Below, in pieces: positions 16,169-24,839 of a stretch of DNA of 64,000 nt. A program made the position numbers and the translations under genes. Location: positions 135,401-199,400 of the forward strand of contig NZ_MQUQ01000005.1 of NCBI RefSeq assembly GCF_001953865.1, given 5' to 3'. Each line of letters begins with the position of its first letter. Position 1 is the stretch's first letter. This DNA is from Amycolatopsis coloradensis (lineage in GTDB: Bacteria; Actinomycetota; Actinomycetes; Mycobacteriales; Pseudonocardiaceae). The notes below the pieces were generated by a model. The model made no database searches. It was not told the DNA's origin and saw only the letters and a program-made list of their open reading frames with translations.

Positions 16169-18991
16169 ATGAGCGATGTGGCACTCGACTTTCGCGTGCT
16201 GGGGCCCACCGAGGTCACGGCGGACGGGCTGCCGGTGCCGTTGGGCGGCAGCAGGCCGCTCATCGTGCTGGCAGGCCTGTTGCTGCGCGCGAACAAGGTG
16301 GTGCCGGTCGAGGAACTGGGCCGCTGGCTGTGGCCGGACGACCGGCGGCGGTCCAAGGGCGCCCTGCAGACCTACATCCTGCGGGTGCGCCGCGCGCTCG
16401 GCGACGAGGTCACCATCCGCACCGAACGCGGTGGCTATCTGCTCGAACTCGACGAGAGCCTGCTCGACCTCGCCCGCTTCCGCGCACTCGCCGCCGCGGG
16501 CGCGGAGGCCGCGGCGGAGGGCGACCTGCGCCGGGCCGCGGATCGGTTCGCCGCCGCGTTGTCCGAATGGCGGGGCCCGGCGCTACAGAACGTCCACTCC
16601 GAAGCCTTGCTCCGGGACGAAGCCGACCAGCTGGGCGAAGAGCGGCTCCGCGTCCGCGAGCAGTGGGCCGACACGCTCATCGCCCTCGGCGATCACGCCA
16701 CGGTCGTTCCCGAGCTGACCAGGCTGTGCCGCGAGAACCCGCTGCGGGAGCGGCTGCACGAGCAGCTCATGATCGCGCTCTACCGCTCCGGCAGGCAGGC
16801 CGAGGCGCTGGCCGTCTACCGCGGGATCGGCGCGGTGCTGGCCGAAGAGCTCGGCCTCGACCCCGGCACGTCGCTGCAACGCGCGCACCAGGCGATCTTG
16901 ACCGGCGAAGAGGCCGTCGAGACCACATTGGACTCCGAGCTGACGCGGTACCGGCTCGGCGCCGAACCGCTGATCCCGCGTCAGCTACCGGCGGATCTCC
17001 GGGTGTTCTCCGGCCGTCAGCGCGACCTCAAGGCACTGCACGAGCTGGTCCCCGAAGCGCTGGACACCGAGAGGTCGACGTCCATCGCTTCGATCGAGGG
17101 CATGGGCGGCATCGGCAAGACGACGCTCGCCGTCCATTTCGCGCATGAGGTCGGGGAGCGGTTTCCCGGTGGGCAGGTGTATCTCAACCTGCGCGGATAC
17201 GGTCCCGGTGACCCGGTCGAACCCGCCACCGCGCTCGAAACCATGCTCGCGTCGGTCGGTGTCCCCGCCGACCGGATCCCCGCCGGCGTCGACGGTCGCG
17301 CGGCCACCTGGCGCACCTACAGCGCCGGCCGCCGGATGCTGATCCTGCTCGACAACGCCGCGAGTACCGAGCAGATCCGGCCACTGCTGCCCGGCCCCGG
17401 CTGCCTGGTGCTGGTGACCAGCCGCTGGCAGTTGCAGGCGCTCGTGGCGACCCACGGCGCGCGGCGCGTCGCGCTGGAGGAACTGCCCGACGAGGACGCG
17501 ACCGCCCTCGTCGCCTCGACGATCGGGCTGGACCGGGTCATCGAGGATCCCGAGGCCACCGAACGGTTCGTCCGGTACTGCGGCGGGCTGCCGCTGGCGA
17601 TCCGGATCCTCGCGGTGCGGGCGGCGCAGTTCCCGGACCTTTCGCTGCGGGAGTTCGTCCGGCTGCTGGAGGCCGAACAGGACAGGCTGGGTTCGTTCGA
17701 TCTCGCCGACGGCGACGAGACGAACATCCGGGCCGTCTTCTCGTACTCGTACCGCTCGCTCGACGAGCGGGCCGCGCGGATGTTGCGGCTGCTCGGCCTG
17801 CCGACCGGTGGCGACTTCAGCGTGCCCGTGGCCGCGGCGGTGGCCGGGGTCGACATCGCGGAAGCGCACGCGGACCTGGCGAAACTGGCTTCGGCGCACC
17901 TGATCGCGCGGTCGCGGCCCGGCCGGTACCAGTTCCACGACCTGATCCGCGCGTACGCGGCCGAACTCTCGGCGAAGGTGGACGGGCCCGAAGTGCGGAC
18001 GGGAGTGCTGGACAGGCTGCTCCACGCGTCGCTGTCGTCGGCGCTGAACGCGTCCCGGCTGCTGCGCCCGGAGCGCCACTACCGGCTGATCGAGCCCGAA
18101 CGGTTCGCGGGCGCGGGGCTGAAGTTCGGTCACTACGACCAGGCGCTGGACTGGTTCGACGAGGAATGCGGGAATCTCATCGCCGCGGTGAACGTCGCGT
18201 ACCGGGAACGAAGGCATCGGGAGTGCTGGCAACTCGCGTGGCTGCTGCAATCCTTCTTCATCGTGCGGGCGCGGCTGGAGGACTGGCGTTCGGTGTTCGA
18301 CGTCGCGCTGCGGGCCGCGCGTGAAGCGGGTGACCGGCCAGGTGAGGCCGCGATGCTGAGCGGGCTCGGTGTCGCTTGCGGGGTGGCGCGCCAGTACGAG
18401 GACAGCGTCGCCTACCTGAAGCAGGTGGTCGAATTGCAGCGGCTGGTGGGCGACCGCGAGGGCGAGGCGCGTGGTCTGTACAACCTCACGCTGGCGAGCC
18501 GGAACGTCGAAAGCGCCCAGATCGCGTGGGAGTACGGGACCCAGGCCCTGCGGTTCATCCGGGAGCACAACGTCGGTGCCGGTATGGAGGCCGACGCGTT
18601 GCAGGCGCTCGGCGACATCTGCACCGGCGACGGACGGTACGGCCAGGCGCTCGACCTCGTCGACCAGGCACTGGCCCTGCGGGCGCACGCGTTACCCGAC
18701 GAAGCCCGTTTCGCCTTCCACACCAAGGGCATCGCGCTCGTCGGCCTCGGCCGCAACGACGAGGGTGTCGACTGCATGCGGCGGGCCGTCGAGATGTTCT
18801 TCACCCACGGCGAGCTTTACGAGGCGGCCGACGTGCTGGCCCAGCTCGGCGCGATCCATCTGCGGCTCGGTGATCCGTCTTCGGCGCGGGAATGCTGGCT
18901 GCGTTCGGTACGGGTGCTGACCGAGCTTTCGCATCCGGACGCCGACGACGTCCGGACGAAGCTCGCCTCGCTCATCTCCGGCCAAAGCTGA
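16169..18991 (+). CDS. AfsR/SARP-type regulator with NB-ARC and TPR domains
   Basis: 940 residues. An OmpR-like DNA-binding domain (about 5-95, FRVLGPTEVTADG), bacterial transcriptional activation domain (about 99-245), NB-ARC ATPase with Walker A GMGGIGKTT (311-319), then TPR-like helical repeats from about 690 to the end. This is the AfsR architecture, controlling secondary metabolism or development in relation to nutrient signals. The start is set at MSDVALDFRVLG, where family similarity begins; an in-frame ATG nine codons upstream is possible. No obvious target cluster nearby. Divergent from menC with 57 bases between starts. Confidence 0.93.
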   Translation: MSDVALDFRVLGPTEVTADGLPVPLGGSRPLIVLAGLLLRANKVVPVEELGRWLWPDDRRRSKGALQTYILRVRRALGDEVTIRTERGGYLLELDESLLDLARFRALAAAGAEAAAEGDLRRAADRFAAALSEWRGPALQNVHSEALLRDEADQLGEERLRVREQWADTLIALGDHATVVPELTRLCRENPLRERLHEQLMIALYRSGRQAEALAVYRGIGAVLAEELGLDPGTSLQRAHQAILTGEEAVETTLDSELTRYRLGAEPLIPRQLPADLRVFSGRQRDLKALHELVPEALDTERSTSIASIEGMGGIGKTTLAVHFAHEVGERFPGGQVYLNLRGYGPGDPVEPATALETMLASVGVPADRIPAGVDGRAATWRTYSAGRRMLILLDNAASTEQIRPLLPGPGCLVLVTSRWQLQALVATHGARRVALEELPDEDATALVASTIGLDRVIEDPEATERFVRYCGGLPLAIRILAVRAAQFPDLSLREFVRLLEAEQDRLGSFDLADGDETNIRAVFSYSYRSLDERAARMLRLLGLPTGGDFSVPVAAAVAGVDIAEAHADLAKLASAHLIARSRPGRYQFHDLIRAYAAELSAKVDGPEVRTGVLDRLLHASLSSALNASRLLRPERHYRLIEPERFAGAGLKFGHYDQALDWFDEECGNLIAAVNVAYRERRHRECWQLAWLLQSFFIVRARLEDWRSVFDVALRAAREAGDRPGEAAMLSGLGVACGVARQYEDSVAYLKQVVELQRLVGDREGEARGLYNLTLASRNVESAQIAWEYGTQALRFIREHNVGAGMEADALQALGDICTGDGRYGQALDLVDQALALRAHALPDEARFAFHTKGIALVGLGRNDEGVDCMRRAVEMFFTHGELYEAADVLAQLGAIHLRLGDPSSARECWLRSVRVLTELSHPDADDVRTKLASLISGQS

Positions 18992-19111
18992 AACGAGGCA
19001 CGGGCGCCCGGCGTGCCGACCCCCAGTCGCAGCACGCGAGTACGCCCGTGACCTCTTCTGCTACCTAACAGGAAACCGCTCACTGTGCGCTGACTGTGCA
19101 GCGTGAGCGCC

Positions 19112-19927
19112 TCACCCGAGGAGCTTCGCGATCGCGATCGCGTTCTTCGGCGCCTCGACCTTGACGTCGTTGTCGAAGTAGACGTACGTGTCGCGGCCCC
19201 AGCCCTCGATCTTGCGCGCCCACTTCTTCAAGGCCTTGTCGCTGTACCCGCTGACATACAACTCCTCGTCGCCGTGCAGGCGGACGTACGCGAACTCGTC
19301 GCTCGTCAGCTCGTCCACGAACGGGAACTTGCCGGCGGTGTCGGCGATCACGAGCGCGATGCCGTGTTTCCGGAACAGCTCAAGGCTTTCGGGCTCGGCG
19401 AAGCTCGGATGCCGCACCTCGACGGCGTGCCGGAGCTTCCGGCGCGGCTTCGGATCGGTGTGCGCCTCGGCCTTGAGCTTGTCGTCGTGCTTGCTCGCGA
19501 GCTTGGCGGCGGCGTGGCTGGTGCGCGGCAACAGCTCGAAGAAATCCTCGACGCGCCCGGCGTCGAACGCCAGCCGCGGCGGCAGCTGCCAGAGGAACGG
19601 CCCCAGCTTCCGGCCGAGCGCCAGCACCCCGGACGCGAAGAAGTTCGCCAGCGGCGTCTCGACGTCGCGCAGTTGCTTCAGATGCGTGATGAAGCGGCCG
19701 CCTTTGACGGCGAGGACGAAGTCGTCCGGTGTCTGCTCGGCCCACGCGCGGTACCGCTCGGGACGCTGCAAGGAGTAGAACGAGCCGTTGATCTCCACGG
19801 AGTTCATCCGGCTGGACAGGTATTCCAGCTCGCGCCGCTGCACCAGGCCACGAGGGTAGAAGTCCCCGCGCCAGGGTGGGTAGCGCCAGCCCGAAGTGCC
19901 GATCCTGATCTCGGCGACGTTGATCAC
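19112..19927 (-). CDS. DUF72 domain protein
   Basis: 271 residues with the YecE/DUF72 TIM-barrel-like pattern: IRIGTSGWRYPPWRGDFYP at the start, MNSVEINGSFY, LAVKGGRFITH, VEVRHPSF and YVRLHGDEELYVSGYSD. The family is broadly conserved and its biochemical activity is not established. Convergent with the SARP gene, with a 120-base gap in which no clear hairpin is seen. Confidence 0.92.
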   Translation of the reverse strand: MINVAEIRIGTSGWRYPPWRGDFYPRGLVQRRELEYLSSRMNSVEINGSFYSLQRPERYRAWAEQTPDDFVLAVKGGRFITHLKQLRDVETPLANFFASGVLALGRKLGPFLWQLPPRLAFDAGRVEDFFELLPRTSHAAAKLASKHDDKLKAEAHTDPKPRRKLRHAVEVRHPSFAEPESLELFRKHGIALVIADTAGKFPFVDELTSDEFAYVRLHGDEELYVSGYSDKALKKWARKIEGWGRDTYVYFDNDVKVEAPKNAIAIAKLLG

Positions 19928-19980
19928 CGCCTTCTATTCGCCGTGCTGGTTCCCCCTTTCTTCCCGGCGCAAACGCCCGC

Positions 19981-20736
19981 TCAGGCCCACGAGAACCGCC
20001 AGCGGCGGGTCTGGACCAGGCTGGAGGCGAACTCGCGCAGATTGCCCGGCTGACCGGCGAACGCGGGCAGGCAGAACGAGCGGTGTTCGGCGGCGACCGT
20101 GAGCGCGCGACCCTGGGTGCGCGGCGGCGCGGCCACCGACAGCTCCATCGAGTCGAAGCCCAGCACGGTGAGCGTCGCGCCGAATCGGTCTTCCCAGCTG
20201 CGCAGCACCGCGGACAGCTCGTGGACCTGATCGGTCGCCTTGATCATCCCCGTCCAGCCCAGGATCGCCGGGATGTCGGCGGGCCGCTCCGTCTGCACCA
20301 GCGCGAGCCGGTGCGGTCCGCGCGCGGCCAGTACCGACCCGGTGTTGCCCGCCTCGGCCAGCGGATCCGCCCGGCGCGACGGACGGCGGGCGAGGCCGGG
20401 GAACTTCGCGCCGAACGGGCGCAGGCAGGCACCGTCGCAGCAGGACGTGTCCCACCAGCGGGCCAGCACTTCGGCCGGGTCCACCGAGGAGATCCGGTGG
20501 TCGGCCGGGGCGAGCCTGCCGCGATCGTCGATCCAGTCCTCGCCGTTGGCCGCGAACCGCTGGTCGTGCGGGATCAGCACCGGCCACAGCCCGGACCGGT
20601 CGAACTCGGCGACGCAGCCGGTATAGCGCTCCGGCCTGGCCAAAGGCAGGTCGGAAACCCAGATCCGGCCGTGCCACCGGCCGGGCGGCAGGGTCTGGAC
20701 GGGCGGCGTACCTGGACGGAACGGTGCGATCGTCAT
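19981..20736 (-). CDS. DUF4253 domain protein
   Basis: 251 residues. The C-terminal two thirds has the DUF4253 pattern (RLALVQTERPADIPAILGW, then a segment ending in REFASSLVQTRRWRFSWA). The N-terminal part is a short Pro-rich, WHGRIWVSDLPLARPERY region. Found in many actinomycetes, with no known function. ATG at 20736 has AGGGGAAG upstream and is preferred over a start 19 codons earlier. Confidence 0.88.
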   Translation of the reverse strand: MTIAPFRPGTPPVQTLPPGRWHGRIWVSDLPLARPERYTGCVAEFDRSGLWPVLIPHDQRFAANGEDWIDDRGRLAPADHRISSVDPAEVLARWWDTSCCDGACLRPFGAKFPGLARRPSRRADPLAEAGNTGSVLAARGPHRLALVQTERPADIPAILGWTGMIKATDQVHELSAVLRSWEDRFGATLTVLGFDSMELSVAAPPRTQGRALTVAAEHRSFCLPAFAGQPGNLREFASSLVQTRRWRFSWA

Positions 20737-21098
20737 CGGCTTCCCCTCGAACTGGTGTTCGGTCAACTCTACCCGAACACTAGTTCGAAGCACCGACAGT
20801 TTTCGATACCCCGTTCGCGGGATCTCAGGGTCGCCCAGGTGGAGGGCCGGAAATTTCGCGGCGCACCGATTTCGGCCGACGTCCCACGTGTCCCTGACGT
20901 CACACCAGAAACATCGCGATGTCCACAGTGGACTAACGCGTTCGCGTTTCGTCCTCTGGTTGCGATCGTGAGTGGCGAAGAGGAGTACTGCCAGGTGTGT
21001 CTTAGGTGCCTTCGCCGCGTGCGATTGAGCGCGGGTCGGTCCGTGAGCCCAGTGGCGACACCCGGAAGGGCTGGGCGGGTTCGCGGTGAGCCCGGTCG

Positions 21099-21127
21099 AG
21101 GTACATGAAGGACTCCTTCATGTACCT
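21099..21127. repeat. Family I palindrome
   Basis: Perfect 14-bp arms (21099-21112 / 21114-21127) around one base; core ATGAAGGACTCCTTCAT. The following 21125-21155 repeats the right half of the 1205-1259 element (TAGGCGCAAGGAAGGGG), so two overlapping hairpins are possible. Confidence 0.75.
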
Positions 21128-21176
21128 AGGCGCAAGGAAGGGGTCCTTCACGTACTCGCGCCCGGCCACGACCGAG

Positions 21177-21240
21177 CGCGTTTCGTCCTCTAGTTGCGGT
21201 AGTTGCGTGTGCAAGGACCGCAACCAGAGGACGAAACGCG
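21177..21240. repeat. Family III palindrome after the XPB helicase gene
   Basis: 24-base arms 21177-21200 and 21217-21240 with one mismatch. The core is GTTTCGTCCTCTAGTTGCGG. It begins 5 bases beyond the helicase stop codon and can act as that gene's terminator. Relatives at 42167-42231, 42986-43052 and 55645-55712. Confidence 0.85.
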
Positions 21241-21245
21241 GGGGA

Positions 21246-22892
21246 TCACATCGGGCGCAGCAGGTCGTCCGCGTCCACGATCCGGTACGCGTATCCCTGC
21301 TCCGCGAGGAAACGCTGCCGGTGCGCCGCGTACTCCGTGTCGACGGTGTCCCGCGAGACGACCGAGTAGAAGTGCGCCTGCCGTCCGTCGCCCTTCGGCC
21401 GCAGCAGCCGTCCGAGCCGCTGCGCCTCCTCCTGCCGCGAACCGAACGTCCCGGAGATCTGGATCGCCACCGAAGCCTCCGGCAGATCGATCGAGAAGTT
21501 GGCGACCTTCGAAACGACCAGCGTCTTGATCTCGCCGCGCCGGAACGCGTCGAACAGTTCCTCGCGTTCCTTGTTCCGCGTCGCGCCCTGGATCACCGGC
21601 GCGTCCAGCTCATCGCCGATCATCTCCAGTTGGTCGAGGTAGGCGCCGATGACCAGCGTCGGCTCGCCCGGATGCCGGTCCACCAGCGATTTGATCACTT
21701 TGGTCTTGGTGTCCGCGGTCGCCGCGAGCTTGTACCGCTCCTCGGCCTCGGCCGTCGCGTACGCGAGCCTCTCGGCGTCGGTCAGCGTCACGCGGACCTC
21801 GGTGCATTCCGCCGGTGCGATCCAGCCCTGCGCCTCGATGTCCCGCCACGGGACGTCGTAGCGCTTCGGGCCGATCAGGGAGAACACGTCGCCTTCGCGG
21901 CCGTCTTCGCGCACCAGGGTCGCGGTCAGCCCCAGCCGCCGCCGCGATTGCAGGTCCGCGGTCATCCGGAACACCGGCGCGGGCAGCAGGTGGACCTCGT
22001 CGTAGACCACCAGGCCCCAGTCCCGCGAATCGAACAGGTCCAGATGCCGGTACTCGCCCTTGGTCTTGCGCGTGACCACCTGGTACGTCGCGATGGTGAC
22101 CGGCCGGATCTCCTTCTTCTCGCCGGAGTACTCGCCGATCTCCTCCTCGGTCAGCGAGGTCCGCGCGATCAGCTCCCGTTTCCACTGCCGCCCGGCGACG
22201 GTGTTCGTCACCAGGATCAGCGTCGTCGCCTTCGCGTGCGCCATCGCCGCGGCGCCGACCAGTGTCTTGCCCGCGCCGCACGGCAGGACGACGACGCCGG
22301 ACCCGCCCGCCCAGAACGCCTCGGCGGCCTTGCGCTGGTAGTCGCGCAGCTCCCAGTCGACCTCGGCCAGCTCGATCGGATGCGCCTCACCGTCGACGTA
22401 GCCCGCGAGGTCCTCGGCGGGCCAGCCGACCTTCAGCAGCGCCTGCTTGAGCCGTCCGCGTTCGGACGGGTGCACGAGGACGGTGTCCTCGTCGATGCGC
22501 GCGCCCAGCATCGGGCTGATCTTCTTGTGCCGGAGGATCTCCTCCAGCACCGCCCGGTCGATGGTCGACATGACCAGGCCGTGCGCCGGGTGGTTGGCGA
22601 TCTGGAGCCGCCCGAACCGGCCCATCGTGTCCACGATGTCGATGAGCAGCGGCTGGGGAACGGGGAACCGCGAGTACGTCGTCAGCGCGTCGACGACCTG
22701 TTCCGCGTCGTGGCCGGCCGCGCGGGCGTTCCACAACGCCAGTGGCGTGATCCGGTAGGTGTGGACGTGCTCGGGCGCGCGTTCCAGTTCGGCGAACGGC
22801 GCGATGGCGATCCGCGCGTCGTCGGCCTGGCTGTTGTCGACCTCGAGGAGCACGGTCTTGTCGGACTGGACGATCAGCGGGCCATCGGTCAC
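21246..22892 (-). CDS. XPB/Rad25-type DNA repair helicase
   Basis: 548-residue SF2 helicase. Residues 1-170 form the N-terminal damage-recognition-like domain; Walker A PCGAGKT ends at residue 210; Walker B is DEVH 298-301; the C-terminal lobe has SKVANFSIDLPEA and QRLGRLLRPKGDGRQAHFY. An ATP-dependent 3'-5' helicase by family knowledge, related to M. tuberculosis Rv0861c. Start: GTG at 22892, matching the family N-terminus (TDGPLIVQSDKTVLLEV), with AAGGAGG close upstream. Its usual neighbour, the helicase-associated protein, is at 43057-45300. Confidence 0.95.
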   Translation of the reverse strand: MTDGPLIVQSDKTVLLEVDNSQADDARIAIAPFAELERAPEHVHTYRITPLALWNARAAGHDAEQVVDALTTYSRFPVPQPLLIDIVDTMGRFGRLQIANHPAHGLVMSTIDRAVLEEILRHKKISPMLGARIDEDTVLVHPSERGRLKQALLKVGWPAEDLAGYVDGEAHPIELAEVDWELRDYQRKAAEAFWAGGSGVVVLPCGAGKTLVGAAAMAHAKATTLILVTNTVAGRQWKRELIARTSLTEEEIGEYSGEKKEIRPVTIATYQVVTRKTKGEYRHLDLFDSRDWGLVVYDEVHLLPAPVFRMTADLQSRRRLGLTATLVREDGREGDVFSLIGPKRYDVPWRDIEAQGWIAPAECTEVRVTLTDAERLAYATAEAEERYKLAATADTKTKVIKSLVDRHPGEPTLVIGAYLDQLEMIGDELDAPVIQGATRNKEREELFDAFRRGEIKTLVVSKVANFSIDLPEASVAIQISGTFGSRQEEAQRLGRLLRPKGDGRQAHFYSVVSRDTVDTEYAAHRQRFLAEQGYAYRIVDADDLLRPM

Positions 22893-22977
22893 ATCCTCCT
22901 TTATACGTTCCGGCCACACTGGCCCCCGCCGCGGCACCGCTGGTGTAAGGATGTGCGACAGGTGACTGGAGGGGATC

Positions 22978-23613
22978 TTGACGACTACACCGACCGGCGG
23001 GGCGCCCGGATACGACCCGTTCAACGCGCCCGCGCCACTACCCTCGATGCCGGACGTCGGCATGCCGACGCCGTTCCCGAAGCCACCGCCGATCAGCGTG
23101 CCTGCCAAGGTCGCGATCGTCTTCGGCGTCGTCGCCGCGCTGGGCCTGGGGAGCCTGGTCGCCTGGGGGCTCTCGCGGTCGGGCGAGTTCGCGTCGGTGG
23201 AGGCGGGAAAATGCCTGTACCTGACCGACGAGGCCGGTGGCGCCCAGAGCTACACGACGGCCAGCTGCACCTCGAGCCGTGCGACCTTCCGGGTCGACCA
23301 GGTGCGCACCGGTTCGTCCGAATGCCGCGGCTCGGATTACGTCCAGTTCGAGCTGTACGGGAGTTCTTCCAGCCGTAAGGCCGAGAAGACGCTCTGCCTG
23401 GCGCTGAACGTCGAGACGGGGGACTGCCTTCGCGACGTCGTGCACGAGACGCGGATCGCGAAGGTCCGCTGCACCGACATCTCCGCCGAGGCGCGGGCGG
23501 TCGTGATGCGGGGATCGTCGGAGAGCGTCTGTTCGCCGGACGACACCGCCCTGCGCTACACCGGGCCGCCCGAGCGCACGGTGTGCCTCAGGCCGACCGG
23601 GGAGAACATCTAG
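22978..23613 (+). CDS. LppU/SCO3897-like membrane-anchored protein
   Basis: 211 residues: Pro-rich cytoplasmic N-terminus (about 1-40), one transmembrane helix (VAIVFGVVAALGLGSLVAWGL), and an outer domain with regularly spaced Cys (GKCLYL, ASCTSS, SECRG, TLCLAL, GDCLRD, VRCTD). This Cys pattern suggests the LppU/SCO3897 family; function unknown. The TTG start at 22978 follows GGAGGGG. Divergent from the helicase gene, with 85 bases between starts. Confidence 0.75.
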   Translation: MTTTPTGGAPGYDPFNAPAPLPSMPDVGMPTPFPKPPPISVPAKVAIVFGVVAALGLGSLVAWGLSRSGEFASVEAGKCLYLTDEAGGAQSYTTASCTSSRATFRVDQVRTGSSECRGSDYVQFELYGSSSSRKAEKTLCLALNVETGDCLRDVVHETRIAKVRCTDISAEARAVVMRGSSESVCSPDDTALRYTGPPERTVCLRPTGENI

Positions 23614-23688
23614 ATGAGTGAGTGCGTGAAGTGCGACCTTGAGGGAGCGCCTCGCTGAGCTTCACGTGATGCTCACGGAATCAACCGT

Positions 23689-24639
23689 CTAAGACCGCGG
23701 CACCATCGGCTGGACGTCGAGCCTCGCGCCGACCATGCCGGAGTTGTGCATCAGGTCGGCGACGCGCTGGAGCCGGATGCCGTTGAGGGAGACCGGGTAC
23801 GCCCCGAGCGAGACCAGCGACGCCGTGGTCCGGTCGATGTCGGAGAACGACGGCAGCGCGTCGCGGACGACGACCGGGTCGGCCGCTCGCACCTGCGCCT
23901 CGCCGAGCACCTTCCGGAAGACCGCCAGCGCGCGGGCGTTGCCCTGGCCGAAGGCACCGGTCGAAACGTAGGAAGACAACGGGAAGTCCAGCGTCGCGCC
24001 GCGAGCGCCGTCGGCGAGGATGCTCGCCCCGAGTTCCTTCTCGGCCCTGGTGATGTACGGCTCGACCATCCACGCGGCGTCGACCTCGCCCGCCTGCAAC
24101 GCCTGCGGCATCCGGTCGAACGCGTGCTGCTTGAACTGGATCTTGTTCACTTCCACCCCCGCGGTCCCGAGTACCGAACGGGCCGCGAGCACGCCGACGT
24201 CGTCGAGCATGTTCACCGCGATCTTCGGCGACTTCTTGAGGGTCGGCTCGGTGTAGTCGGAGCCGGGGAGTGTGACGAGCGCCATGGTGTTGCGGCCGGC
24301 GGTGTACGCCTCGCCCTGCAATTGCAGCGCCGTCCCGGCCGCGGCGGCGCGGAAGATCGAGACGTCACTGGCGAACGCGATGTCGATCTCGCCCGCGGAA
24401 AGTTTGGTGATCGCCTGGTCGGGGGGAACATCGGCGAGGGTCACGGAAAGACCGGCGGCGGTGAACCTCCCGTCGGCGACGGCGACCCTCAAGGGGGCCG
24501 TGTCGATGGGGCTTCCGACGCCGATGCGCAGCTCGGTTCGTTCGAGTGGGGCGTCCGCGCTCGGGTCACCACCGGAAAACACTCCGCAACCGGCCATCGC
24601 CAGCAGAGCCGCTACCAGCGGAATCGCCAGAACGCGCAT
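23689..24639 (-). CDS. NitT/TauT-type substrate-binding lipoprotein (orphan)
   Basis: 316 residues with a lipoprotein signal (LLAMAGC, Cys18) and the NMT1/SsuA-like periplasmic-binding fold: TELRIGVGSPIDTAPLRVAVADG, EIDIAFASDVSIF, AGEVDAAWMVEPYITRAEKELG. Related to the two binding proteins at 32765 and 34018. No permease or ATPase is linked, so it may use a remote transporter or present ligand to the divergently transcribed sensor kinase at 24840. The ATG at 24639 is five bases after GGAGG; an adjacent ATG one codon earlier is closer. A 10-bp inverted repeat lies 44 bases upstream. Confidence 0.88.
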   Translation of the reverse strand: MRVLAIPLVAALLAMAGCGVFSGGDPSADAPLERTELRIGVGSPIDTAPLRVAVADGRFTAAGLSVTLADVPPDQAITKLSAGEIDIAFASDVSIFRAAAAGTALQLQGEAYTAGRNTMALVTLPGSDYTEPTLKKSPKIAVNMLDDVGVLAARSVLGTAGVEVNKIQFKQHAFDRMPQALQAGEVDAAWMVEPYITRAEKELGASILADGARGATLDFPLSSYVSTGAFGQGNARALAVFRKVLGEAQVRAADPVVVRDALPSFSDIDRTTASLVSLGAYPVSLNGIRLQRVADLMHNSGMVGARLDVQPMVPRS

Positions 24640-24682
24640 CATCGCCTCCGCCCACCTACCGAGAGAATGTGCTCTCCTTCTG

Positions 24683-24710
24683 GATCGTATGGTCCAGGCC
24701 CCATACGATC
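24683..24710. promoter_or_regulatory. Inverted repeat between binding-protein and kinase genes
   Basis: GATCGTATGG (24683-24692) and CCATACGATC (24701-24710) are perfect complements separated by 8 bases. It sits in the divergent control region, a good candidate operator for one or both genes. Confidence 0.5.
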
Positions 24711-24839
24711 GCCTGCGGGAGACGCCGCACCAGCGCGGCTTTCGATCGTTCTCGAACCTTGTTACTCTACAGTAGGTTCGGGCTTTCATCCCCGATATCA
24801 GCCACGGGAAAGGGTCCCGTGGTGGGAAAAGGAAACCAG

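Larger units (their letters stand above)
20737..21245. other. 509-base gap rich in intergenic repeats
   Basis: No convincing gene. Contains a lone Family III half-element (20944-20964), a Family I palindrome (21099-21127, with a second overlapping half to 21155) and a complete Family III palindrome (21177-21240). The DUF4253 promoter must lie at its left side. Confidence 0.7.

Noticed and set aside
21105-23378. 757-codon open frame on the plus strand
   Set aside because: It lies opposite the XPB helicase gene, has Arg/Asp/Gly-rich shadow composition and no family resemblance.
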